Origin: Deltaproteobacteria bacterium
GTDB lineage: Bacteria; Myxococcota_A; UBA796; GCA-2862545
Assembly (NCBI GenBank): GCA_006226595.1
Contig: SBGP01000005.1
Span: 1-64,000, forward strand
DNA length: 64,000 nt
Reading direction: 5' to 3'
The position numbers and the translations under genes are program-made. The notes beneath the pieces were generated by a model that saw only the letters and a list, made by a program, of their open reading frames with translations, made no database searches and was not told the origin of the DNA. Each line of letters starts with the position of its first letter. Position 1 is the first letter of the stretch. This document shows, one piece after another, positions 35,975 to 43,876 of the stretch.

Positions 35975-37401
35975 GAGGGGGCTCCGCACAGGGTTCGGCC
36001 GGCGATCAGACCGGAGGTGAGCGAGGGAAGGTAGCCGCTGCCACCGTAGGTCCAGGCGCCCGCGTGGTGCAGGCCACCGACGGGCGAGGCGATGGGCAGG
36101 CGACGGGGGCCGGACTGGCTCGGGATGGCGCGGCTGCCGTGGATGGTGCCGCCGGGGTGACCGGCGTAGTGGGCGAAGGTGGCGGGACGGGAGAGCGAGC
36201 GCGCCACGGCGTGGGCGTTGAGATCGACACCGAGCTCGATGCGCGCGCGGCTCAGCATGGCCTCGGCCAGGGCCTGGCTGCGCTCCACGGTCCATTCTTC
36301 AGGCTCCGCCTCGACGGCCACGGTGAGCGAGGCGACGCCTTGTCCCGGAGGGCAGCAGGTGGGGTCGACCCGGTGCTGAAGCACCAGGGTCATGTGCTGG
36401 GGATCGCCGGCCTCGATGCGCAGGGTGTACGCGCCGCGGAGGAAGACCTCGTAGGGCAGGTCGGGCAGGTCGCGATCGAGGCCCAGCCAGAGCTTGACCA
36501 CCGAGGTGCCGAGCGTCAGGCGTTCAAGGCGTCGGGCGAGGCGTCGCGGGGGGCCGCAGTCGAGCAGATTCTCATAGAACAGCGTCGGGGCGATGGCGCA
36601 CACCACGTCCCGGGTCGGGATGCGGCCGCGCGGTGTGTGCACCGCCGAGACGCGGCCACGGGCGGTCTCGACGCCGGTGGCGGGGCAGTCGGTCCAGATC
36701 TTGCCGCCGTGGGCGCGCAGCTGTTCGGCGAGCGCGTCGGTGATCGCCTGCCCGCCGCCGATTGGGAAGGTGCCGCCGTCGCGCTGGTAGCTGGCGATCA
36801 TGCTCAGGAAGGGCACCGCCGCGAGCTCGGCCGGTCCCAGTCCCAGGTAGCCCGAGAGGGCCGAGAACATCGCCTGGGCCTGGGGGTCGCGGAGATGTCG
36901 CTCGATCACCTCGCCGGCGGTGGCGTCCAGGAGCGAGGCCAGTCCGCGCATCGGTGGCAAGACCTCGCCCGCGAGGCGTGCGTCTCGGTCGCGGACGTAG
37001 GCGCTCTGGGCTTGGACGCAGAGCTCGGACAGGCGCGCGAGGCCGTCGGCCTCGTCGGGGAAGTGCGTCGCCAGGGCATCGATCCAGGCGTCGAGCCCGT
37101 GGGGCACCTCGAGGTCGTGGGCGGGCCAGACCTCCCGGCGCATCTCCTCGGGGCGCACGAGTGCGATGCGCTCGCGCAGGCCCAGGGCCTCCCAGACCGC
37201 GGCATTTGAGCCGCCCGGCTCCACCCCGTCGAGCAGGTGAAGGCTGGCTTCGAAACGGAAGTCGCCTCGCCGGAAACAGGTCGCGTAGCCGCCGACGTGG
37301 GGCTGGGCCTCGCAGAGCACCACCTCGCGGCCCAGGCGCGCCGCCTCGACCGCGGCCGCCAGGCCACCCAACCCTCCGCCAATGACGACCACGTCCGCCA
37401 A
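35971..37401 (-). CDS. CrtI/phytoene desaturase-like FAD oxidoreductase
   Basis: 476 residues. VVVIGGGLGGLAAAVEAARLGREVVLCEA is the N-terminal dinucleotide fold. The end, LHHAGAWTYGGSGYLPSLTSGLIAGRTL, is the CrtI C-terminal FAD contact. The start is TTG at 37401, immediately after the stop of the GcvT-like gene; GTG 37392 is an alternative. CrtI-like proteins desaturate, isomerise or saturate polyenes, and in lipid gene clusters act on acyl chains. Its substrate may be the ACP-bound or released chain. No carotenoid genes are near. Confidence 0.85.
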   Translation of the reverse strand: MADVVVIGGGLGGLAAAVEAARLGREVVLCEAQPHVGGYATCFRRGDFRFEASLHLLDGVEPGGSNAAVWEALGLRERIALVRPEEMRREVWPAHDLEVPHGLDAWIDALATHFPDEADGLARLSELCVQAQSAYVRDRDARLAGEVLPPMRGLASLLDATAGEVIERHLRDPQAQAMFSALSGYLGLGPAELAAVPFLSMIASYQRDGGTFPIGGGQAITDALAEQLRAHGGKIWTDCPATGVETARGRVSAVHTPRGRIPTRDVVCAIAPTLFYENLLDCGPPRRLARRLERLTLGTSVVKLWLGLDRDLPDLPYEVFLRGAYTLRIEAGDPQHMTLVLQHRVDPTCCPPGQGVASLTVAVEAEPEEWTVERSQALAEAMLSRARIELGVDLNAHAVARSLSRPATFAHYAGHPGGTIHGSRAIPSQSGPRRLPIASPVGGLHHAGAWTYGGSGYLPSLTSGLIAGRTLCGAPS

Positions 37402-38511
37402 TCAGCCCCCGGTGCTCGGGCGGTAGCCCTCGGGGTACTCGACCTCGTCCCGATAGGCGTACTCGTGCTTCTGGGGCTGCACGAACAGGCTTCGGTTCAG
37501 CAGCCACGGTGCGGAGCGGGTGTGCGCGGGGTGCTCGCCGATGCGGTACTCGAAGCCGCTCTGGGCGTAGGGCATGTCGAGCACCGCGAGCACTCGGTGG
37601 CCGTCGCCGAAGACGTCGGGGGCCGTGGCGACTACGGCGCCGATGGGGGCGCCCTCCGCGGTGACCGCGTCGCCGGGGCTCACCTGGGCGGGGCAGTCCA
37701 CGGCCGTCAGCCGTCGACGCAGCCCGGACGCGCGGTGGGCCTTGACGGCCTCGAGCCCCACGGCCTCCTCCTTGAAGAAGTCGATGCGCCAGCGAAGCTG
37801 CAGCTCCATCGCGTCCAGCCCGCTGCGTCCTTCGCGGTGGATGTCGAAGACCCAGTTCTCCAGCGAGCAGTGTCGGAGCGCGTCCTGGCCGACGACCCCG
37901 ATGTCGAGGGCCTCGCCGAGCTCGAGGATCCGCCCGAAGTGGTCGGAGGCGACCTCGTCGGGGGCGAGGATCAGGTAGCCGAACTCGCCTGTGCGGCCGG
38001 CGCGGAGGACCACGCTTCCGTCGTCGGCTTGGAAGGCCGCGAGGTAGGGCAGTCCGATGATCCCGGGGCTGTCCCACTTCGCCATCAGCTCCCAGGCGAA
38101 GGGACCGTCCACGCCCATCAGGGTGTGGTCGCGGTGCACGTGGGTGGGCACGTGGTCCGGGGTGAGCGCCTGCGCGAGGGCTTCGGCGGGGAGGCCCTGC
38201 CCGAAGACGAACAGCTCCCCGCGGACGTAGCCGACCAGGAGGTCCGCCAGGGGCTTGCCCTCGTCATCGAGGAGCACCGCCTGACGGAACTGCCCGTCCC
38301 GAAGGGCGAGGTCGGTGGCCACCCTCTCCTCGAGGGCGTCCAGGGCACTGTCCTCGGCGTAGTGGAGCACGGTCACGTGGGGGAGCAGGCTCAGGGCGAC
38401 CCGGTCGCGGATCGTCGAGACCTCGTCGACGAGGTCCGCGTAGGCGGCGGGTGCGTCGACCTGGTCCAGGGCGATGCGGGCGGCGGGCTCGGGTCCGACA
38501 TGCACGCTCAT
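37402..38511 (-). CDS. GcvT/YgfZ-like folate-binding-fold protein
   Basis: 369 residues, similar in length to aminomethyltransferase GcvT. VTVLHYAEDSALDALEERVATDLAL, GVDGPFAWELMAKWDSPGI, RTGEFGYLILAPDE and LENWVFDIHREGR resemble the T-protein fold (DHARME-type body plus C-terminal barrel). The canonical one-carbon role makes no obvious sense in this operon. A folate- or one-carbon-dependent chain modification, or a folate-independent binding role, is possible. The ATG overlaps the stop of the ACP gene by 4 bases, so it belongs to the operon. Confidence 0.8.
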   Translation of the reverse strand: MSVHVGPEPAARIALDQVDAPAAYADLVDEVSTIRDRVALSLLPHVTVLHYAEDSALDALEERVATDLALRDGQFRQAVLLDDEGKPLADLLVGYVRGELFVFGQGLPAEALAQALTPDHVPTHVHRDHTLMGVDGPFAWELMAKWDSPGIIGLPYLAAFQADDGSVVLRAGRTGEFGYLILAPDEVASDHFGRILELGEALDIGVVGQDALRHCSLENWVFDIHREGRSGLDAMELQLRWRIDFFKEEAVGLEAVKAHRASGLRRRLTAVDCPAQVSPGDAVTAEGAPIGAVVATAPDVFGDGHRVLAVLDMPYAQSGFEYRIGEHPAHTRSAPWLLNRSLFVQPQKHEYAYRDEVEYPEGYRPSTGG

Positions 38512-38804
38512 GCGCCCTCCTCGGCGGCGGCATCCGCGAGGATGCGGTCGACGATGGTGTTGATGGTCCGCAGGTGCGGCACCGCGAGCACCCGGTCCTC
38601 CTGCAGCCGCATCCCGAAGTGCGACTCCAGGGCCACCAGCAGCTCGACGGCGTCGATCGAGTCCAGGCCGATGCCCGTGCCGAACAGGGGGGCGTCCGGG
38701 TCGAGGTCGTCGGCCTCCACCTCGAGGAACGCGGCCTCGACAATGGCCTGCTGCACGCGGGCGAGAATGCCCTGCCTCTCGGTGAGGCGGTCCATGAGGG
38801 TCAT
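38508..38804 (-). CDS. acyl carrier protein
   Basis: 98 residues from ATG behind GGAGA. GIGLDSIDAVELLVALESHFG contains the phosphopantetheine Ser49 in the DSID context, which is commoner in polyketide-type and specialised ACPs than the DSLD of housekeeping AcpP. It carries the growing chain. Start and stop overlap the neighbouring genes by 4 bases each (ATGA), so stoichiometric translation with the ketosynthase is likely. Confidence 0.92.
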   Translation of the reverse strand: MTLMDRLTERQGILARVQQAIVEAAFLEVEADDLDPDAPLFGTGIGLDSIDAVELLVALESHFGMRLQEDRVLAVPHLRTINTIVDRILADAAAEEGA

Positions 38805-40957
38805 GCGGGGTTCTCCTTGGAGCTCCAGAGGGTGGCGGTGGCGCCCGAGTCGCGCGACACGCTCAGCACGAGCACGTGCCGGGCCTCGCCTCGAGACATG
38901 GCCTCGACCGCGGCGCAGACGGCGAGCACGGCGTTGGCGGAGGGGGCGAGTCCGAGCTGGGCGTCGGCGACGAGGACCGGGCAGTCCACGGGTAGCGAAG
39001 CGGCGATGGCGGCGTGGGCGGCATCGGTGGTGACCAGGGCGAGGTCTGGCGTGGCCTCGCGTGTGGCGCGGGTGACGGCCGTCCGCCAGTCCGAGGGGCC
39101 CGTCCACCCCCAGCCCGCGAGCTGGGCCGCGCCGTCGTTCGGGTCGAGGAGCACCGCGGCCCCTGCTTCCGTGGCCGGGGCGTGTCCCTGGGTGGTGCGG
39201 GCCCTGTCCGCCGACAGGTACGAGGTCTCGTCCGCGGCCGCGGCCAGGAGGCCGTCGAACTCGGTGTGGGTCGCCAGCCAGTGGACGCCGAGCAGCAGCG
39301 CCTGATGACCCGAACCGACGCCGCTGCGAAGGGTGATGCTCGGGCCCTTGGCCTGCAGGGCGATGCCCGCGGCTCCGGCGGGGGCGTTCATCACCATGCG
39401 GGCAAAGGCGGCGGCCGAGGCGCTGGCCAGGCTCGGACGGCAGCTCTCGGCGAAGGCGAGCACGCTGGTCTGCGGTCCATCCGCCGTGCCGACGAGCATG
39501 CCGAGACGGTCGGCACTTCCGGGGCGTCCGGGACGCATGTCCGCCGCGCGCAGGGCCTCGGCGCAGGCCGCGGTGAGGATCCGGGAGAGCGGGTCCAGCC
39601 CGCGGGCCTGAACCCGTCGAAGGGCCCGGCGGAGCTCGGGGTCGGGCAGCTTGCCGGCCTCCCGACCGTCGCGCAGGGCATCCAGCACCGAGCCGCCGAA
39701 GGACGTGACGGTGCCGACCGAGCGGACGTACACCGGGCGACGGCTGTGGACGGGCGCCTCCGCGGTGGGCCCGCCGAGGACCAGGGTGACGTTGGTCCCC
39801 CCGAAGGCCGAGCTGTGGCTGATCGCCGTGCCCACGGGTGTCGGGCGGGCCGTCGGTTCGCGGACGACGTTGGCGGGGCCGGGCTTGCGGGGTGGGGTGG
39901 CCCGCAGGGAGGGAGGCAGTGCGTCGTGCGCGATGGCCGCCACTGTCGTGAGGGCCTCGAGCATGCCGGCCGAGCCCTGCGTGTGGCCGATCTGGCTTTT
40001 CGTGCTGCTGACCGGCACGTCGCCAAGACCCGCGAGGTCCAGGGCCAGCGACTCGGCGCTGTCATTGGCTTCGGTGCCGGTGCCGTGCGCGTTGTAGTAG
40101 TCGATGGACCCGGCGTCCCGACCGGCGTGGGCCAGCGCGCTGCGCATGGACTGGGCGATGCCCGTGCCGCGCGGCTCCGGAGAGGTGGCGTGGTAGGCGT
40201 CCGAGGACCCGCCCCACCCGAGGAGGGTGGCCCGCGCTCTGGCGTGGCGAGCCCGCGCCGACCCGCGCGTCTCGAGGAGCACGGCACCCGCGCCTTCGCC
40301 GAGGGACATGCCCACGGGTCCGCCGAAGGGTGCGCAGACCCCGGCGGAGAGGGCCCCCACGGCCGAGAAGCCGGCGAACAGCCAGGGATGCACCGAGTCG
40401 CTCGTGATCACGAGCACGCGCTCGGCCAGCCCCGACTCGAGCACCACCTGCGCCAATCCGAAGGCGTGGCCTCCCGAGGCACAGGCCGTGCTGATCGAGC
40501 TCCGAGGCCCGGTGAGGCCCAGCGCCTCGCACAGCACGGGCAGGAAGCTCGCGAACGCCCCGGTTTCCAGCAGGACGGCGGCTTCCTCGGGGCGCTTGTG
40601 CTTGATGGCGTCGAAGTAGCCCTCGGTGTCCGCGGCGCCCGCGCTGGTGCCCAGGATCACCGGCAGTGCCGCCAGCGCGGCCTCGTCGAGATCAGCGTCC
40701 GCGAGCGCGCGTCGTCCCGCGTGGATTGCGAAGGCGATGGCCGCGTCCTCGTGCCCGGCCTCCTGCCGCAAGTGGATGGTCTCCTCGGCCGAGAAGGCGC
40801 TGGCGACCCGCGTTTTCAAGTCCGAGAGGTCGTAGCGGTCGACCTCGCGGAATCCATGTCGCCCGTGCGACACGCTCTCCCAGAGGGCCTCGGACGTGTG
40901 GCCCAGGGGCGCGCACACGCCGACGGCACTGATCACGATGTCGGTGGGTTGGGGCAC
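38801..40957 (-). CDS. ketosynthase fused to a chain-length-factor-like domain
   Basis: 718 residues from GTG behind GAGG. Residues about 5-396 are a complete KAS: Cys159 in STACASGGHAFG, His291 in YYNAHGTGTEAND, His325 in SQIGHTQGSAGM, and the closing SSAFGGTNVTLVL. Residues about 409-718 are a second thiolase-fold half in which the active Cys position is Val547 (GPSITLRSGVGSGHQAL) and the two His motifs are absent, as in chain length factors (KS-beta). Type II systems normally encode KS and CLF as separate, dimerising proteins; here they are one chain. It condenses malonyl units on the ACP. Confidence 0.9.
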   Translation of the reverse strand: MPQPTDIVISAVGVCAPLGHTSEALWESVSHGRHGFREVDRYDLSDLKTRVASAFSAEETIHLRQEAGHEDAAIAFAIHAGRRALADADLDEAALAALPVILGTSAGAADTEGYFDAIKHKRPEEAAVLLETGAFASFLPVLCEALGLTGPRSSISTACASGGHAFGLAQVVLESGLAERVLVITSDSVHPWLFAGFSAVGALSAGVCAPFGGPVGMSLGEGAGAVLLETRGSARARHARARATLLGWGGSSDAYHATSPEPRGTGIAQSMRSALAHAGRDAGSIDYYNAHGTGTEANDSAESLALDLAGLGDVPVSSTKSQIGHTQGSAGMLEALTTVAAIAHDALPPSLRATPPRKPGPANVVREPTARPTPVGTAISHSSAFGGTNVTLVLGGPTAEAPVHSRRPVYVRSVGTVTSFGGSVLDALRDGREAGKLPDPELRRALRRVQARGLDPLSRILTAACAEALRAADMRPGRPGSADRLGMLVGTADGPQTSVLAFAESCRPSLASASAAAFARMVMNAPAGAAGIALQAKGPSITLRSGVGSGHQALLLGVHWLATHTEFDGLLAAAADETSYLSADRARTTQGHAPATEAGAAVLLDPNDGAAQLAGWGWTGPSDWRTAVTRATREATPDLALVTTDAAHAAIAASLPVDCPVLVADAQLGLAPSANAVLAVCAAVEAMSRGEARHVLVLSVSRDSGATATLWSSKENPA

Positions 40958-41079
40958 GGAAACCTCGGCACACCCTGATGCAAGGGGCATGCCCGCGCGG
41001 GACGGTGCGGACGATACCTTGGCTGCGCGCTTTGCCCCAGCGGCGCGTGCTCGGCTTGCGGGATCTGGCCCACTCGGGA

Positions 41080-41982
41080 CTAGCAAGGCAGCAGGGTCAC
41101 CTCGTCCGGAGTCCCCACCAGGTGCAGGTCCTCGCGTCGCCATCCGTTGTGGTGGGCGAGGGCTCGGAGCACGCGTCCGGGGCCGACCGCCGCGAGCCGC
41201 GAAACCCCACAGTCGTGCAGCTGGCCAAGCAAGCCGGCCCACCGCACCGGCGCGGTGCACTGCAGGACCATCGTGGCGAGGGCCCGCGCCCCGTCGTGCG
41301 TGGGGGCCTCAAGGAGCCCGGAGACGTAGGGACGAGCCAGTCGGGCGGGCACATGGGGGGCCACGCGCTCGCCGAAGGGCGCCGCGGTGAGATCAAGGCC
41401 GGGGTGGTGCCAGGGACCGCCCACCTGCAGGCGCCGGCCACCGTGGGTTCGCTGCACGCGCTGCAGCGCCTCCGGCGGGCCGCTCACTACCCATTCGCGG
41501 GGGGCGTTGTGCGCGGCGAGGACCAGGCTCGGTTCCCCCGCCAGCAGGGCCTCCACCTCGGCTTCGGACACTGGATCCGCCGTGCTCGCGGGCGTGAGGG
41601 CGAGCAGGTCACCAGGGAGCCCGCGTGCGGCCTCGGCGAAGGCGCGTCCCCGCTCCACGGCGAGCTCCACCACCAGGTGCGGGTCGAGATCGGCGGCGGC
41701 CGCCAGGGCCAGGAAGTCACCGAAGGAGTGGCCCGCGACCATTGCGACCTCGCGGGCGTCTCGGAGGGTGGGCCAGACGGCCATGCAGGCCACTGCGAGC
41801 AAGGGCTGGGCGACGTCGGTCCGCGTCAGGTGCGCCCCCCGACGGACCAGTCGAGCCAGGTCCTCGCCCATCGCCTTGGAGGCCGTGTCCAGCAACGGCG
41901 GGAGCGCAGGGGTCTCCAGCACCGCCTGGGGCTGGCGACGCGGCAGGGCGCCCTGTCCGGGAAACAGCACAGCCAGTGTCAT
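41080..41982 (-). CDS. malonyl-CoA:ACP acyltransferase-like protein (FabD-like)
   Basis: 300 residues from ATG 41982. LAVLFPGQGALP opens the protein, and GHSFGDFLAL (Ser86) is the acyltransferase elbow; WHHPGL near 188 supplies the catalytic His. It loads the extender unit on the ACP. It is the first gene of the minus-strand polyketide/fatty-acid run, 122 bases before the ketosynthase gene; that gap holds no gene I can support. The frame is open further upstream (to 42495), antisense to a Tat gene, which I reject. Confidence 0.88.
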   Translation of the reverse strand: MTLAVLFPGQGALPRRQPQAVLETPALPPLLDTASKAMGEDLARLVRRGAHLTRTDVAQPLLAVACMAVWPTLRDAREVAMVAGHSFGDFLALAAAADLDPHLVVELAVERGRAFAEAARGLPGDLLALTPASTADPVSEAEVEALLAGEPSLVLAAHNAPREWVVSGPPEALQRVQRTHGGRRLQVGGPWHHPGLDLTAAPFGERVAPHVPARLARPYVSGLLEAPTHDGARALATMVLQCTAPVRWAGLLGQLHDCGVSRLAAVGPGRVLRALAHHNGWRREDLHLVGTPDEVTLLPC

Positions 41983-42042
41983 GGGCCCCAGCCTACCAAG
42001 GCGAGGGGCGCGTGCGGTAGCCTTTGGTCCTGGGAGGCGCCC

Positions 42043-42900
42043 ATGCCTGAGCTGAGCCGACGGACCTTTCTCGGCCTCGCGGTCACCGCGGCCGCCGCAC
42101 CCACCGACGCGCTCGCTAGCGTGCCCGCGGCCCCGCCACGACCTCTGGACGAGGCGATGCCGGGGGTGCTCGCGCAGGAAGAGGCGCTGCTCACGCGCCC
42201 GTTTTCGCACGACCCGGCGGACCTCTTCCACGGGTGGACGGCGGAGCAGCTGCTGCGCCAGTCGATGGCCACGGCTCTGTGGGCCGGCCACTACCGCTCG
42301 CTTACGCCCGAGGAGCGCGACACCCCGGAGGTCCAGGCGATGCTCGCCGAGCGCAAGGCCGGCATGGGAGCGACGCTGATCGGCGCGGCCGCCCAGCTCG
42401 ATGCGCTGGACCGCGAGACGGCGGCCGAGCTGGACCTGTTGATCGCGGAGAGCCCCGAGGTGTTCGAAGAGGCGCGGTCGGCGCTGTTCGCGCACGCCGA
42501 GAAGGAGGAGCTCCCCAAGGCCGTCAAGAAGCGCTTCGACCGGTGCTTCGAAGATCTGGAGTGGAAGATCCAGAAGCAGGGCATGTTCGCCGTTGCCCAG
42601 GCAATCGTCGGGAAGTTCGATCGACTGGCGGCCCGTGAGGGGCTGGACTGGAGGGCCGCAGCGTCGACCTCCGCCTCGGTGCCGTTCCGCCAGGACGCCC
42701 AGCCGACGAACGCCGGCGATGCGATCGGCGCGCTCGTCCTGCTCGCGCTCGGCATCGGGGCCGTGTACCTCGGCCTCGCCATCGGGCCCATCGCGGGGTG
42801 GTTCGTGGTGACCCTCGGCGTACTGCTGATCCTCGGCGCGCTGATCACGGCCATCATTGCGGGGCGGCTACAGCAGCGGCGGCAGGAGCTCGCGCCGTAA
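42043..42900 (+). CDS. Tat-signal helical membrane protein, third member of the island family
   Basis: 285 residues from ATG 42043 with GGGAGG upstream. SRRTFLGLAVTAAAAPTDALAS is a twin-arginine signal. The helical block is related to that of the two PDZ proteins: LWAGHYRSLTPEERDTPEVQAML matches their LWSTSTFRDMPQ...PEVQRWML, and DLEWKIQKQ matches QVEWRMKKQ. It lacks the PDZ domain but keeps two C-terminal membrane segments (about 222-275). It is divergent from the acyltransferase gene across 60 bases and is the last gene before the tRNA. Confidence 0.75.
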   Translation: MPELSRRTFLGLAVTAAAAPTDALASVPAAPPRPLDEAMPGVLAQEEALLTRPFSHDPADLFHGWTAEQLLRQSMATALWAGHYRSLTPEERDTPEVQAMLAERKAGMGATLIGAAAQLDALDRETAAELDLLIAESPEVFEEARSALFAHAEKEELPKAVKKRFDRCFEDLEWKIQKQGMFAVAQAIVGKFDRLAAREGLDWRAAASTSASVPFRQDAQPTNAGDAIGALVLLALGIGAVYLGLAIGPIAGWFVVTLGVLLILGALITAIIAGRLQQRRQELAP

Positions 42901-42944
42901 GAGCCCATTCCGAGGGCTCCCGGGACGAAGCAGGGGAGAGGAAC

Positions 42945-43020
42945 TGGCACCCCCGAGACGACTCGAACGTCCGACCTTCGGATTAGGAATCCGCTGCTCT
43001 ATCCACTGAGCTACGGGGGC
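42945..43020 (-). tRNA. tRNA-Arg(CCT)
   Basis: 76 bases including an encoded CCA. The acceptor stem GCCCCCG pairs with CGGGGGT (one G-U), with a D arm GCTC...GAGC, an anticodon stem-loop with TTCCTAA (anticodon CCT), a T arm GGACG/CGTCT (one G-U) with TTCGAGT, and discriminator G. It reads rare AGG arginine codons. Its 3' 45 bases are repeated exactly at 22055-22099, marking it as the likely integration site of the island. Confidence 0.96.
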
Positions 43021-43105
43021 GTGGCGAGCGCCTAACCGCCTTTGCTTCGAATGCCGAGCCGCGCCGCGCGTCTGCATGGTCAGCCACCCACACCACGGGA
43101 ATGAC

Positions 43106-43834
43106 ATGCGCCTGACCGCCTTCGCCCTGTTTCCGCTCCTCGCCGCCTGCGGGTCTACCGACCAGGAGGAGTTCTTCCTCTCCTTCGACCCGGAGGGCGC
43201 GAGCGTGCTGCGCGTGGACACCAACGACGGCGACATCACCGTGAACAGCGCGGATGTCGCTGCGGTCGAGGTGGCCGGGGTGTCGTTCGGCCGCGGGGTG
43301 AACGAGGACCGCGCGCAGGAGGCGCTCGAAGGAAACCGCTGGGGAGGCTCCGTCGCCGATGGCGTGGTCTCGGTGTTCGGCTCCGCCTCTGACCGCGGCC
43401 AGGTCGATCTGTTCCTGACCGCGCCCGACCGTCTGACCGCGGACCTCGTGGCCGGCGGCACCGCGACCCTCGAAGGGCTCGAGGGCTCGCACGTGGTCAC
43501 CGCAGACCGCGTGGTGGCACGCAACCTCGGCGGCGAGGCCGATCTGTATGCGCGAGAGCGCGGCATGGACGTCGAGCTCATGCCGTGGAACGACGCGCAC
43601 ATCCGCCTGCAGTCCCACGGCGGCGATGTGGTGGTGTATCTGCCCTATGGACTCGACTACGACCTGCGCATCTTCGGAGATCCGGAGCACGAGCTCACGG
43701 TGGCCGACCTTGGCTTCGACTTCACCCACCTCGGGGTCGGCGCCTTCGCCGGAGAGCGCGGCACAGGCGAGGTGGAGGTGTCCATCCACGTGGAAGGGGG
43801 CGACGTGACCGTGCGCGAGGCAGGGAACCGATGA
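43106..43834 (+). CDS. lipoprotein with DUF4097-like beta-repeat body
   Basis: 242 residues from ATG 43106. MRLTAFALFPLLAACGST has lipobox LAAC. The rest is repeats of short strands with alternating Val and Asp (LRVDTNDGDITVNSADVAAVEVAGV, ADLVAGGTATLEGLEG, LQSHGGDVVVYLPYGLDYDLRIFG, VEVSIHVEGGDVTVREAG), as in DUF4097-type right-handed beta helices. Function unknown. It is the first gene right of the tRNA and precedes the kinase gene by 42 bases, possibly with it in one operon. Confidence 0.78.
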   Translation: MRLTAFALFPLLAACGSTDQEEFFLSFDPEGASVLRVDTNDGDITVNSADVAAVEVAGVSFGRGVNEDRAQEALEGNRWGGSVADGVVSVFGSASDRGQVDLFLTAPDRLTADLVAGGTATLEGLEGSHVVTADRVVARNLGGEADLYARERGMDVELMPWNDAHIRLQSHGGDVVVYLPYGLDYDLRIFGDPEHELTVADLGFDFTHLGVGAFAGERGTGEVEVSIHVEGGDVTVREAGNR

Positions 43835-43876
43835 GCCTTCCCACTCTCACACGATAGACTCGACCTCGGAGGACGC

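Larger units (their letters stand above)
22055..42989. mobile_element. candidate tRNA-Arg-integrated genomic island (about 20.9 kb)
   Basis: It is bounded by 45-bp direct repeats: the tRNA 3' half at 22055-22099 and the intact tRNA-Arg(CCT) at 42945-43020. The element would lie downstream of the tRNA 3' end, the usual side. The cargo forms a coherent set: glycosyltransferase, epimerase, GDP-heptose genes, a type II polyketide/fatty-acid operon, a sulfotransferase and three members of one Tat-exported family not seen elsewhere in the window. No integrase, recombination directionality factor or transposase is visible, so the element is either decayed, mobilised in trans, or not an island. GC richness looks similar to the flanks by eye. 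Confidence 0.6.

Noticed and set aside
33470-41982. Assignment of the operon to ladderane or aryl polyene biosynthesis
   Set aside because: Shared parts (FabF, ACP, FabZ, CrtI-like) are generic. Key markers such as the ladderane radical SAM genes or aryl polyene ammonia lyase and ligase are not in the window.
22100-42944. Integrase or transposase for the candidate island
   Set aside because: No open frame in the interval shows tyrosine or serine recombinase or DDE motifs, so none is reported.
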